Shown: positions 8,961 to 17,544, counted from the first letter of the stretch. The stretch is DNA of 64,000 nucleotides from Clostridiales bacterium (GCA_009776955.1 WRMW01000004.1:1-64000), one strand, 5' to 3'. Numbers and translations: made by a program. The notes: a model not told the origin generated them from the sequence alone.

Positions 8961-9497
8961 ATGATCGCGACGGAAAAAAGCATACGTATCGCCGGGGTTG
9001 TAGGCGACAGCATAGTCGACGGCCCTGGTCTTCGCATGACGATATTTTTTCAGGGCTGCGAGCATTGCTGCGAGGGCTGCCACAATCCGCAGGCATTGCC
9101 TATGAACGGAGGAAGGGTCGACACGGTGGAGGGGCTGCTTGCGGAAATCGACGCCAACCCGCTTTTGACGGGCGTTACTTTCAGCGGAGGAGAGCCGCTG
9201 CTCAGGGCGGGGGTGCTCATTCCGCTTGCGGAGGGGGTGACGGCAAGAGGGCTCGACCTCGCGATATACACTGGCTGGACCATAGAGGACATTTTTGCGG
9301 ACGGAGATGAATACGTGCTTAGTCTTTTGGGATATGCTTCCGTGCTTGTGGACGGCCCGTTCGTGCTGGAGGAAAAATCCTTGTTGTTGCCATATCGCGG
9401 TTCGAAAAACCAGCGGATACTCGACGCGAAAAAAACTCTTGCCGAGAGAAGGGCGGTTCTGGTGGATGGCCTTGGCTGGGTGGAAAAAGGCCTGTAG
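8961..9497 (+). CDS. nrdG: Anaerobic ribonucleotide reductase activating protein
   Basis: NrdG is a radical-SAM enzyme that generates the glycyl radical on NrdD with S-adenosylmethionine and reduced flavodoxin or ferredoxin. The 178-residue protein has the CX3CX2C cluster motif within QGCEHCCEGCHNP (residues about 31-43), followed by FSGGEPL, the SAM-binding GGE motif. Length and order agree with the family. It begins 3 nt after the nrdD stop and is certainly translated from the same mRNA. The C-terminus ends VDGLGWVEKGL. After it comes a 329-nt non-coding stretch that ends in a bidirectional hairpin before the convergent gltA. Confidence 0.93.
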   Translation: MIATEKSIRIAGVVGDSIVDGPGLRMTIFFQGCEHCCEGCHNPQALPMNGGRVDTVEGLLAEIDANPLLTGVTFSGGEPLLRAGVLIPLAEGVTARGLDLAIYTGWTIEDIFADGDEYVLSLLGYASVLVDGPFVLEEKSLLLPYRGSKNQRILDAKKTLAERRAVLVDGLGWVEKGL

Positions 9498-9756
9498 AAA
9501 TGGGTTAATCTGGCTGCCCCCGGCAACGTATTATGTAAACCAACGTTCGTGTTTCCGCAAACAGATTTCAATGGTATTGCAGTGATGATTTACAAGGCTT
9601 TGCGGGCATTATCCACACAAAAAATAAAAGTGTATACAATTTATGTCCATAGAGAGCTGTGGATAGGTTTTAAGGCGATTATTGTTGAAGTTTCAATGTT
9701 TACGCGGTGTCGATGGTAAAATTTCCAAGGAACTTATCCATAATTTTCAAGGGTTT
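9498..9756. other. AT-rich intergenic stretch with three DnaA-box-like sequences
   Basis: No gene is visible between nrdG and the hairpin before gltA. The stretch contains one perfect DnaA consensus, TTATCCACA (9609-9617), and two single-mismatch copies: TGTGGATAG (9658-9666, opposite strand) and TTATCCATA (9734-9742). The surrounding sequence is AT-rich compared with the window. No dnaA or dnaN gene is near, so an origin is not claimed; a DnaA-binding or titration site is possible. Confidence 0.45.
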
Positions 9757-9805
9757 ATTGTGAGCGGAAAAAACTGGCGAGTAGCCAGTTTTTTCCGCTC
9801 ACAAT
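9757..9805. terminator. Perfect 22-bp inverted repeat; bidirectional terminator between nrdG and gltA
   Basis: Arms at 9757-9778 and 9784-9805 are exact complements around the loop GAGTA. The inner part, AAAAAACTGGC/GCCAGTTTTTT, is a classic bidirectional terminator (GC stem flanked by A and T runs), suited to the convergent genes on each side. The outer part is ATTGTGAGCGG, identical to a lac-operator half-site. Confidence 0.85.
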
Positions 9806-9826
9806 TCCAGATAATAGGGCATAGTA

Positions 9827-11218
9827 TCAGCGCTTGGCAAGCGCTACATATTTATGGTGTTCGCAGACGCTTTTATACGCCGGACGGATAATCTTGCTTG
9901 CGTTGATAAGCTCCTCTATGCGGTGCGCAGACCAGCCCGAAATACGTGCGATTGCGAAAAGCGGCGTAAACAATTCCTTGGGAAGATCGAGCATGCTGTA
10001 GACAAACCCGCTGTAAAAATCGACGTTGGGGCTGACGCCTTTGTAGATTCTGCGTACTTCGCCGATTGCTTTGGGTGCCAGGTCTGCGACATTCTTGTAA
10101 AGGCGGTACTCGTCGTCACGTTTTTTCTCGGCCGAAAGCTTTTCGACAAAGCCCTGCAGTATGTCTGCCCTCGGGTCGGACAGGGAGTATACGGCATGGC
10201 CCATGCCGTAAATAAGGCCTTGGCGGTCAAAGGCCTCCTTGTTCAGGATGGCTTTCAGATAGGCTTCGATCTCATCTTTGTCGTCCCAGTTCTGGATGTT
10301 CTCTTTGAGGTCGTCAAACATCTGGACCACTTTTATATTGGCGCCGCCGTGCTTCGGCCCCTTGAGCGAGCCGAGCGAGGCCGCCACCGAGCTATAGGTG
10401 TCCGTTCCCGAACTGGTGACCACGTGCGTGGTGAAGGTGGAGTTGTTGCCGCCGCCGTGCTCGGTATGTAGCACCAGCGCGATATCGAGTATATGCGCCT
10501 CAAGCTCCGTATAGCGCCCGCCGCGCCTCAGCATCCTGAGTATGTTTTCGGCAGTCGAGAGATCTGCCTTGGGCTTGTTGATAAAGAGGTCGTCGTTTTC
10601 GAAATAGTGGCGATAGGCCTGGTAGCCGTAGACGGCAAGCAATGGGAACACAGCGGTAAGCAGCAGGCTCTGCCTCAGCACGTTAGGAACGTCCGTTTCG
10701 TTTGCCTTGGAGTCGTAGGCGTGGAGGGTCAGCACGCTGCGCGCCAGGGTGTTCATCATGTCGAGGCTCGGCGCCTTGAGTATGATGTCGCGGACAAACG
10801 ATGTGGGAAGCGTGCGGTAGTCTGCAAGGAGTTTGATAAAATCGTCAAGCTCTTCCTGGCTGGGCAGCTTTCCGAACATCAGCAGATACGAAGTCTCCTC
10901 GAAGCCGAATCTGCGCTCCTCTTTCATTAGCCCCTTCACTATGTCCTTGACATTGATGCCCCGGAAAAGCAGCTCGCCTTCTATCGGGATTTTCTCGCCC
11001 GCGTCGTTTTTCTTGAATGCGTTGATTTCTGAAATCTCCGTAAGCCCGGTCAAGACGCCGTTGCCGTTCAGGTCGCGAAGCCCGCGGTTGACCTTGTGTT
11101 TCGTGAAAAGTTCGGGTTCGATAATGCCACCCTCGAAGCAGATGGCGGCAAGCCGTTCGATTTCGGGCGTAATCACTGAATATTTTGGGTCAAGCGTATT
11201 ATAGTCGTTGGCATACAT
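9827..11218 (-). CDS. gltA: Citrate synthase
   Basis: Condenses acetyl-CoA with oxaloacetate to give citrate. The 463-residue protein contains the expected catalytic elements: the first His in LHTEHGGGNNST (about residues 252-262), the second in GMGHAVYSLSDPRA (about 335-348) and the Asp in PNVDFYSG (about 400). It is longer at the N-terminus than simple bacterial enzymes and resembles the type common in Clostridia. A GTGAGGTG ribosome binding site precedes ATG 11218. No other TCA-cycle gene is adjacent. A partial cycle feeding glutamate synthesis is the likely role in an anaerobe; that is inference. It is divergent from the pseudouridine synthase gene at 11291, with 72 nt between them. Confidence 0.94.
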   Translation of the reverse strand: MYANDYNTLDPKYSVITPEIERLAAICFEGGIIEPELFTKHKVNRGLRDLNGNGVLTGLTEISEINAFKKNDAGEKIPIEGELLFRGINVKDIVKGLMKEERRFGFEETSYLLMFGKLPSQEELDDFIKLLADYRTLPTSFVRDIILKAPSLDMMNTLARSVLTLHAYDSKANETDVPNVLRQSLLLTAVFPLLAVYGYQAYRHYFENDDLFINKPKADLSTAENILRMLRRGGRYTELEAHILDIALVLHTEHGGGNNSTFTTHVVTSSGTDTYSSVAASLGSLKGPKHGGANIKVVQMFDDLKENIQNWDDKDEIEAYLKAILNKEAFDRQGLIYGMGHAVYSLSDPRADILQGFVEKLSAEKKRDDEYRLYKNVADLAPKAIGEVRRIYKGVSPNVDFYSGFVYSMLDLPKELFTPLFAIARISGWSAHRIEELINASKIIRPAYKSVCEHHKYVALAKR

Positions 11219-11275
11219 GGTGGCACCTCACTTTGTCTTTATATTTAATTCATACATAGCAAAGTATACGATATC

Positions 11276-11290
11276 TGTTAGAATAAGTCT
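11276..11290 (+). promoter_or_regulatory. Extended -10 promoter giving a leaderless mRNA (pseudouridine synthase)
   Basis: TG-T-TAGAAT with the hexamer at 11279-11284, then 6 nt (AAGTCT), then ATG 11291. Transcription about 7 nt after the -10 would begin at or next to the start codon. No Shine-Dalgarno sequence is present. Confidence 0.6.
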
Positions 11291-11998
11291 ATGAGACTCA
11301 ATAAGTATATCGCGCAGACGGGACGGGCTAGTCGCAGAAAAGCGGACGAACTTATATTTGCGGGAAAGGTCAAGGTGGACGGCAAGCTTGTGAAAGAGCC
11401 GTTTTATGATGTGGGGGAGGGGCAGAGCGTCGCCGTTGAAGGGCGGGAGATCATATCCGCAGGAAAGAAAGCGTACTTCATATTGAACAAGCCCAAGGGC
11501 TATATCACGACGACGGCGGACGAGAAGGGCAGGCCTACCGTGATGGAATTGGTGAAAGAAGTTTCGGAGCGTGTGTTTCCAGTCGGCAGGCTCGACGAGC
11601 CGACGACAGGGCTTCTCGTAATGACCAACGACGGCGACTTTGCCTATAAGCTTATGCACCCTAAGCACGAGACGACAAAGACGTACAGGGCGACCGTCAG
11701 CGGCGTGGTGTCGAACGAAAAGCTTGCGAGGCTACGCAAGGGGGTGGACATCGGCGGCTATGTCACGGCGCCTGCAAAAGTGGAAATGATAAAGCAGGCC
11801 GAGAGGTCGGCCGTCGTGGAAGTGCGTCTGCACGAGGGGAAGAACCGCCAAGTCAGAAAGATGTTCGCAGCCGTCGGGTGCCGCGTAATGGAGCTTGAGC
11901 GAACCGCCATCGGCGATGTCTATCTGGGGCGTCTCAGGCATGGAGACATACGCAAGATGACGCGCGCCGAAATCGAGTCGCTAGTCAAAAAGCTCTGA
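11291..11998 (+). CDS. Pseudouridine synthase, RsuA/RluB family
   Basis: Converts a uridine of 16S or 23S rRNA to pseudouridine. The 235-residue protein has an N-terminal S4 RNA-binding domain (MRLNKYIAQTGRASRRKADELI, residues 1-60) and the family motif GRLDEPTTGLLVMTNDG, whose Asp is the catalytic nucleophile. The C-terminal LHEGKNRQVRKMF is also typical. By similarity to Firmicutes proteins the RluB type (23S U2605 region) is most likely, but RsuA cannot be excluded. The last 18 nt overlap the 3' end of the convergent aldo/keto reductase gene. The start has no ribosome binding site, and a -10 lies 6 nt before it. Confidence 0.9.
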   Translation: MRLNKYIAQTGRASRRKADELIFAGKVKVDGKLVKEPFYDVGEGQSVAVEGREIISAGKKAYFILNKPKGYITTTADEKGRPTVMELVKEVSERVFPVGRLDEPTTGLLVMTNDGDFAYKLMHPKHETTKTYRATVSGVVSNEKLARLRKGVDIGGYVTAPAKVEMIKQAERSAVVEVRLHEGKNRQVRKMFAAVGCRVMELERTAIGDVYLGRLRHGDIRKMTRAEIESLVKKL

Positions 11999-13111
11999 GG
12001 TCTCCTTCATCGCCCGCACTATCTCTAGGTGCTGTGGGCACTCACCCTCGCATTTGCCGCAAGCCGTGCATTCGGAAGCCCTATGCCTCGTGAGGAAATC
12101 ATATTCCCATTGGATTTTCGAGGTCTTGCCGTACAGAGCGCACGAATTGCGGAAATTCAGCATCATGGGGATTTGGATTTTCGCCGGGCAGGGCATACAA
12201 TATTTGCAATTTGTACATTGGTATACAATCAGCTTGTTGTACTCGTCCGCCGCCTTGTCGATTATGGCGAGCTCGTCTGCGGAAAGGCTGCCCACATCCG
12301 CATCCGAAAGCACACGGATATTTTCCTCAAGCTGCTCCATATTGCTCATGCCCGAAAGGATGGTCAGCACGCCGGGGAGGTTTGCGACCCAGCGAAGCGC
12401 CCACTCGGCGGGCGTGCGGTCAGACCCCAGGCTGTCCCAATATTTTTGGACGGAGGGCGGCATGATGTCGGTCAGCCTGCCGCCTTTGAGAGGCTCCATG
12501 ACGATGATGGGGACGTCTTTTGAAATTGCATAATTGTAACCTTCCACGCCCGCCTGGATGTTCTTGTCCATATAGTTTATCTGCAACATGCAGAAATCCC
12601 AAGGATACTTGTCCAGAACCTCTTTGAACATCGCGGGGGTTTCGCCGTGGTACGAAAAGCCGATAAAGCGGATCTTTCCCTTTTCGCGCTGCTCCGCAAG
12701 GAAGTCGTAGATTCCCCATTCCTGCACGGTCTCCCAACGGTTGCCCGATATGTCATGCACGATATACATATCTATGCAGTCCACGCCAAGCTTCTCCAGT
12801 TGTTCATTGAATACAGGCGTCATTTCCTCTGGCCCGCCCATCATCCAGAACGGCAGCTTCGTCGCGAGCAGGACTTTTTCGCGATAGCCGTCCTCAAGCG
12901 CCTTGCCGACAACCAGTTCGCTTTGCTGATCGTGGTATACATAGGCTGTATCGACGTAGTTGACGCCGCTGTCTATGGCGTGGCGAATCATGCGGATCGC
13001 TTCCGCTTCGTCAAGCTTCGATGTGTCGTCTTTTTGCATAGGCATACGCATGGCGCCGAAACCGAGTAGCGACACGTCCATGTTGGCGGCTTTGAATTTA
13101 CGATAGTTCAT
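11981..13111 (-). CDS. Aldo/keto reductase with C-terminal ferredoxin-type Fe-S domain
   Basis: NAD(P)H-dependent oxidoreductase of the aldo/keto family, 376 residues from ATG 13111, which has an AAGGGAGAG ribosome binding site; a longer upstream frame lacks one. The barrel shows GFGAMRMP, the catalytic Asp/Tyr/Lys region (DTAYVYHDQQSE, ATKLP) and an intact nucleotide-binding half. Residues about 310-370 add two cysteine clusters, CTNCKYCMPCP and CTACGKCEGECP, which could hold [4Fe-4S] centres and let the enzyme exchange electrons with ferredoxin. Such fused enzymes are common in anaerobic Clostridia; the substrate is unknown. An extended -10, TGATATAAT, lies on the minus strand near 13150-13160. 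Confidence 0.9.
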   Translation of the reverse strand: MNYRKFKAANMDVSLLGFGAMRMPMQKDDTSKLDEAEAIRMIRHAIDSGVNYVDTAYVYHDQQSELVVGKALEDGYREKVLLATKLPFWMMGGPEEMTPVFNEQLEKLGVDCIDMYIVHDISGNRWETVQEWGIYDFLAEQREKGKIRFIGFSYHGETPAMFKEVLDKYPWDFCMLQINYMDKNIQAGVEGYNYAISKDVPIIVMEPLKGGRLTDIMPPSVQKYWDSLGSDRTPAEWALRWVANLPGVLTILSGMSNMEQLEENIRVLSDADVGSLSADELAIIDKAADEYNKLIVYQCTNCKYCMPCPAKIQIPMMLNFRNSCALYGKTSKIQWEYDFLTRHRASECTACGKCEGECPQHLEIVRAMKETSELFD

Positions 13112-13192
13112 AGGCTCTCCCTTCTTGAAAATCATTGCAAAAGTAAAATGAATTATATCACATTTGGGCTTTTTGGCACGCATGGAATGGGG

Positions 13193-13204
13193 TACAATGA
13201 TGTG
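13193..13204 (+). promoter_or_regulatory. -10 element giving a leaderless mRNA (gene at 13205)
   Basis: TACAAT at 13193-13198 is followed by 6 nt (GATGTG) and ATG 13205. No Shine-Dalgarno sequence is present and the -35 is weak. The site sits among the opposing promoter sequences of the aldo/keto reductase gene. Confidence 0.5.
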
Positions 13205-14419
13205 ATGTTGAAAAAAAGCGATTTAAGAGTGATAAGGGGCGGCGCGCTTTCGTCCGCCTTGCCCGACGAGAACTTCATAGCCGCGTATGCGACGGATACG
13301 AGGTTGATGGGTGTGCTCGTCGTCTATATCAAGTGGCAGCTTTCCGGGCTTGCGGGGGTGGGCAGGAAAAGCCGGACCCTGCACCAGTTTTTCTATGTGG
13401 AAACAACGGAGGAAGGCATAGAGTCGTACCGCGGGATCTATGGCGAGGATGAGGAAGAATTGCGAATGGCGGAGCAGGCGATGCTTGGGGGGCTCGGCGC
13501 AGGGCGTGTGGCGCTCACGATGAACGAGGCGGTATTTTTGGTGCAACGCTACGCGGAAATGACGCATGGCTTTGGGAAGATGCTGCCGGACGAGGTGGAG
13601 GAATACGACTTTGTGCTGCGGCGTGAGGTCGCGCTGGGCAAGGAGCGTGAAGAGGCGCTGTTCCGAAGGCTATGCGGCGACATCGTCTCGGAAAACCAGT
13701 TGATCAATTATTTTTTGATGCGTTGCTTTGCGCAGGACTTTTTCGCGGCTCGCATGCTTGCCGCTGACGATGTGGATTGTGAGCAGCTGCCGGACTCTTT
13801 GTCGTCGACGCTCTGCCGTAATGAGATAATGCCGCCAGAGAAGGAAGAAGCGTTGTATATATGCGAATCTGTGATAGAGGACGACCGAGGGTATCGCATC
13901 GTTTTGTCCGAAATAGAGGTCAGCCGTGACCAAGGGCATCTGTCGATATCCTCGTTTGAGGTTGCGAGCAAGTTCGCCATTACGCCTATTGAGGCGGCCA
14001 TGAAGCTTGCAAGGGTGGAATATGTGACTGTTTACGGGATTGCGGGGCCTGTCGTGCATGTGCTTAATGAGCTCGACAAGCGGTATACGGAAGCGATGCA
14101 GACATTGTCCGAAGGAGGCAAGCTGTATATATGCTTCAAGAACGACAACTCATTTATGAACGGCAAAGTCTATCTGCTCAACGACGATGTTAAGGAGATA
14201 CTGTATGTGACGGTCGAGAATCAGCTTATTGTCGGCTGCTATACTCTGGCGGGCATCAAGAGGCTTGAGGATGCCTTGGCACGTTCGCGCGTTTCAAGGA
14301 GGCTTGCCGAGATTGCCAAATATGAGTTCAAGGAGCCGATATTGTATGATTATACGATGAGTTACGGCGGAGATTTTATACGCTATGTGGATGATATAAT
14401 GGGGTTTGAAAATGAATAA
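13205..14419 (+). CDS. Conserved-looking protein of unknown function, first gene of the his cluster
   Basis: A 404-residue soluble protein with no signal peptide, membrane segment or motif I recognise. ATG 13205 (MLKKSDLRVIRGG) is chosen because a TACAAT -10 element lies 6 nt upstream, making the longer frame from 13148 unlikely. The sequence is acidic in its first half (EEGIESYRGIYGEDEEELRM) and has mixed alpha/beta character. The last 8 nt overlap the start of hisZG, implying translational coupling and perhaps a role linked to histidine synthesis or its regulation; that is inferred from position only. The coding strand is strongly G-rich, like hisZG downstream. Confidence 0.75.
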   Translation: MLKKSDLRVIRGGALSSALPDENFIAAYATDTRLMGVLVVYIKWQLSGLAGVGRKSRTLHQFFYVETTEEGIESYRGIYGEDEEELRMAEQAMLGGLGAGRVALTMNEAVFLVQRYAEMTHGFGKMLPDEVEEYDFVLRREVALGKEREEALFRRLCGDIVSENQLINYFLMRCFAQDFFAARMLAADDVDCEQLPDSLSSTLCRNEIMPPEKEEALYICESVIEDDRGYRIVLSEIEVSRDQGHLSISSFEVASKFAITPIEAAMKLARVEYVTVYGIAGPVVHVLNELDKRYTEAMQTLSEGGKLYICFKNDNSFMNGKVYLLNDDVKEILYVTVENQLIVGCYTLAGIKRLEDALARSRVSRRLAEIAKYEFKEPILYDYTMSYGGDFIRYVDDIMGFENE

Positions 14420-16151
14420 AGACAAAACTATCGACAAAAAAAACAAATTGACGCCCGATGGGATGGGCGACAGGCTTTTTGAGGAATGCGCGGTCGAGAC
14501 AGGGATAGCGTATGGGCTTGCCTGCGTCTTTGAGGAGGCGGGCTATCGCAAGGTGCGGACGCCGGGGCTTGAGTTTTTGTCGGTCTTTGGCTCGACATCG
14601 TCGTATTTCCCGCAAGAGGAAGTCTACAAGCTTTCGGACAGCAAGGGGCGGCTTGTCGCGGTGCGACCGGACTCGACCATACCGATAGCGCGGCTTGTGG
14701 CGACCAAGCTCAAGGGTGCGGAGTTGCCGCTAAAGCTCTATTATGCACAGAACGTCTACCGCAGGCAGCCCGAGCACAGGGGGCGCGACAGCGAAGTGAT
14801 GCAGATGGGCGTGGAGCTTATAGGCGAGGCGGGGTTCTCGGCTGATGTGGACATGATAGACCTGGCGGTGCGGTCGCTAGCTGCTGTCTATGGGGGGCGA
14901 TTCAGGATAGAGATAGGCCATGTGGGGCTGTACAAACGGCTGATGGAGAGGCTTGGCGCAGACGAGGATGTGTGCGAACGCATACAGAGGTATGTGGAGT
15001 CCAAAAACTATTCGGCGCTTGAGGACGCATTGGTGGGCTTTGAGGATAGGCGGACGGCGGAGGTGATACTCAGGCTGCCAGGGCTTTTTGGCGGGGCTGA
15101 GGCCTTGGCTGAGGCGGCCGCGCTGTTCAAGGGCTATGACGATGAAGCCTGCTCCATGGTCGCTTATCTTTCGGACGTTATGGGCGAGCTTGCGGGGCGC
15201 GGCCGCGCGGAATCCGTGATGATAGATCTGGGCTTGGTGAACAGGGCGGAGTATTATAGCTCATTGGTGTTCAAAGGCTATGGGGCGAGCGCAGGCGAGC
15301 CCCTGCTTTCGGGCGGACGGTATGACGAGCTGTTTTGCGACTTCGGGGAAGAAATGCCGGCGACAGGGTTCGGGGTTAATATTGATTTGCTGACCGAGGC
15401 GGCGATGGGGGGGGAGGGAAGCCCTGCGGATGATGGGCTTGCTGGGGGGCAAATGGAAAATAATGGAAATAACGACAGACCGCTGAGGATTGCTTTGGCG
15501 AAGGGGCGGTTGGAAGAAGAATTTGTGCACACGCTGTCGCGTTGGGGCGGGTACGATACCGCCCCGATGGAGGACAGGGGGCGCAAGCTCATAGTATTTG
15601 TGCCCGAGGATGGCGGCTGGCCAGAAAGAGGCGTGGAAGTCATTTTGGCGAAGGCGCCGGACGTGGTGACCTACGTGGAACAGGGCGTATGCGATATAGG
15701 CATAGTCGGCAAGGACACGTTGCTCGAACATGGTGGTACTTACTACGAAATATTGGACCTTGGGCTTGGCTTCTGCAAATTCGCTCTTGCCGCGCCTGCG
15801 GGCGGGGCGGTCGCCGGAGGCGCCGCACCGCAAGTGGTGGCGAGCAAATACCCGCAGTACGCCGGGCGATATTTCGAGCGGCTTGGGCTGGATGTACGCA
15901 TTATCCGCATCGAGGGCTCGGTCGAGCTTGCCCCGCTGATAGGGCTTGCCGACAGCATAGTTGACCTTGTTCAGAGCGGCGCGACATTAAAGGAGAACGG
16001 TCTTGAGGTCGTGAGTTGGATACGGGATATCTCGGCGCGGCTGATAGTGAACGTAACGAGCATGAAGCTGCGGAAGGATGAGATCGAGGCGTTTGCGGAA
16101 CGGGTGGATGCGCCGTCGATAATAATTAACAGTGAAAGCGGTGATGCGTAA
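14412..16151 (+). CDS. hisZG: HisZ-HisG fusion: ATP phosphoribosyltransferase regulatory and catalytic parts in one polypeptide
   Basis: Catalyses the first step of histidine synthesis, ATP plus PRPP to phosphoribosyl-ATP. Residues about 1-330 are HisZ, a paralogue of histidyl-tRNA synthetase without an anticodon domain: VRPDSTIPIARLVATKL, YAQNVYRRQPEHRGR and SGGRYDELF are seen. Residues about 357-579 are a short-form HisG: IALAKGRLEEE, ILAKAPDVVTYVEQGVCDIG, IVGKDTLLE and the PRPP loop region DSIVDLVQSGATLKENG. A Gly/Asn-rich linker joins them. HisZ and HisG are normally separate subunits of a hetero-octamer. Within the linker an in-frame ATG (15453) follows GGGGGGC, so free HisG of 232 residues could also be made. 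Start ATG 14412 overlaps the upstream stop; the stop overlaps hisD by one base. Confidence 0.92.
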   Translation: MNKDKTIDKKNKLTPDGMGDRLFEECAVETGIAYGLACVFEEAGYRKVRTPGLEFLSVFGSTSSYFPQEEVYKLSDSKGRLVAVRPDSTIPIARLVATKLKGAELPLKLYYAQNVYRRQPEHRGRDSEVMQMGVELIGEAGFSADVDMIDLAVRSLAAVYGGRFRIEIGHVGLYKRLMERLGADEDVCERIQRYVESKNYSALEDALVGFEDRRTAEVILRLPGLFGGAEALAEAAALFKGYDDEACSMVAYLSDVMGELAGRGRAESVMIDLGLVNRAEYYSSLVFKGYGASAGEPLLSGGRYDELFCDFGEEMPATGFGVNIDLLTEAAMGGEGSPADDGLAGGQMENNGNNDRPLRIALAKGRLEEEFVHTLSRWGGYDTAPMEDRGRKLIVFVPEDGGWPERGVEVILAKAPDVVTYVEQGVCDIGIVGKDTLLEHGGTYYEILDLGLGFCKFALAAPAGGAVAGGAAPQVVASKYPQYAGRYFERLGLDVRIIRIEGSVELAPLIGLADSIVDLVQSGATLKENGLEVVSWIRDISARLIVNVTSMKLRKDEIEAFAERVDAPSIIINSESGDA

Positions 16152-17527
16152 TGATAAAAACGATAATCGCCAACGGCAAAACAGAATACGAGGTGCTTGC
16201 GGGTCTTGCAGGCCGTGGCGATGCACCGGGGGCGGACGTAGAGGAAGCCGTCCGCAAAATCGTCGAGGATGTGCGGACGGAAGGTGACGCGGCTGTGGTG
16301 AGATACACCCTGCGGTTTGACGGCCCGGACGCCGCCCCCGATGGCAAGATAGGCACGCTTACACGTAAAGAGCTGAAAGAGGCGTTCGAGTCGCTTGACA
16401 AACCGCTTGCGGATGCGATTCTGCATTCGGCGGAGAATATACGTTCGTATCATAAAAAGCAGGCGGACTCGCTTAATGGCTACGAGGAAAAGAGCGCGGA
16501 CGGCGTGGTGCGTGGGCAGATGCTACGTGGGCTTGAACGCGTGGGGGTATACGTACCGGGCGGTACGGCCGCCTACCCGTCGACGGTGCTGATGGACGTG
16601 ATTCCGGCGAAACTGGCGGGGGTAGGGGAGATAGTGATGGTGACCCCGCCGAGAAGGGGCAAGGCGGGAGATAAAGAGGGCTGTGCGGCAGGTGAGGGCA
16701 TCGGGGAAGTAACGAGCGCAGACGGTGGTTTTGCGACGGATGCGGCGATACTCGGTGCGGCGTATATAGCGGGCGTTGACAGAGTGCTGTTGGCGGGAGG
16801 CGGCCAGGCGGTGGCCGCGCTGGCTTACGGCACCGAGACCTTTCCCCGCGTCGACAAGATAGTCGGTCCCGGCAATATCTACGTGGCCACCGCCAAAAGG
16901 CTGCTCTACGGTGTAGTCGACATAGAGATGATAGCCGGCCCGAGCGAGATACTTATCATCGCCGATGAAAGTGCCGACGCAGCCTTTGCCGCGGCCGATC
17001 TCCTCTCCCAGGCAGAGCATGACCCCCTTTCCGCGTCCATCCTCCTGACCACCGACCCCGACGTGGCCGCGGCGGCCGCCCGCCAAGTGGTTACCCAGCT
17101 AAAGTCGCTCGACCGCGCCTACACCGCCCAGGACTCTCTCTCTAAAAACGGACTTATCATCGTCTGCCGCAGCGAGGACGAAATGGTCTCGCTCGCAAAC
17201 CACATAGCGCCCGAACATCTGGAAATACTGACGGCGGACCCGTTCGCACTTCTTACGCGGATAAAAAACGCAGGATCCGTATTCCTCGGCCCATGGACTC
17301 CTGAGCCCGTCGGCGATTACTACGCCGGAACGAACCACGTATTGCCCACCGGCGGAGCCGCCCGCTTCGCCTCGCCTCTCGGCGTTTACGACTTCGTCAA
17401 ACGCACGAGCTACACCCACTACCCCAAGGATGTGCTTCTTAGGGCAAAAGACGATATTATAGCCATCGCCGAGGCGGAAGGCCTTACCGCCCACGCGCAG
17501 GCCGTTAAAATCCGCTTCAACGAATAA
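16151..17527 (+). CDS. hisD: Histidinol dehydrogenase
   Basis: Oxidises histidinol to histidine in two NAD-dependent steps, with a catalytic zinc. The 458-residue protein has the signature GPGNIYVATAKRLLYG, then DIEMIAGPSEILIIAD, the metal and substrate region LLSQAEHDP, the catalytic HIAPEHLEI and the C-terminal GTNHVLPTGGAARF. A Gly/Lys-rich insertion (about residues 165-195, around RRGKAGDKEG) is longer than usual. The start ATG shares one base with the hisZG stop. From about 16,800 the coding strand changes from G-rich to C-rich third positions, a break that continues through hisA. A 17-nt gap with a GGAGGAG site leads to the HD gene. Confidence 0.95.
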   Translation: MIKTIIANGKTEYEVLAGLAGRGDAPGADVEEAVRKIVEDVRTEGDAAVVRYTLRFDGPDAAPDGKIGTLTRKELKEAFESLDKPLADAILHSAENIRSYHKKQADSLNGYEEKSADGVVRGQMLRGLERVGVYVPGGTAAYPSTVLMDVIPAKLAGVGEIVMVTPPRRGKAGDKEGCAAGEGIGEVTSADGGFATDAAILGAAYIAGVDRVLLAGGGQAVAALAYGTETFPRVDKIVGPGNIYVATAKRLLYGVVDIEMIAGPSEILIIADESADAAFAAADLLSQAEHDPLSASILLTTDPDVAAAAARQVVTQLKSLDRAYTAQDSLSKNGLIIVCRSEDEMVSLANHIAPEHLEILTADPFALLTRIKNAGSVFLGPWTPEPVGDYYAGTNHVLPTGGAARFASPLGVYDFVKRTSYTHYPKDVLLRAKDDIIAIAEAEGLTAHAQAVKIRFNE

Positions 17528-17544
17528 CAAAACGGAGGAGAAAA

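Noticed and set aside
9598-9750. Chromosomal origin of replication.
   Set aside because: Only three DnaA-like sites, no dnaA, dnaN or gidA neighbour, and no clear unwinding element.
9757-9805. Vector (lac) contamination suggested by operator half-sites.
   Set aside because: Both arms form a perfect inverted repeat embedded in native-looking sequence between gltA and nrdG; the lac match stops at the arms and a few bases beyond. Kept as a finding but not called contamination.
14412-15400. True histidyl-tRNA synthetase.
   Set aside because: The anticodon-binding domain is absent, the part is followed by HisG, and the gene sits with hisD; HisZ is the better reading.
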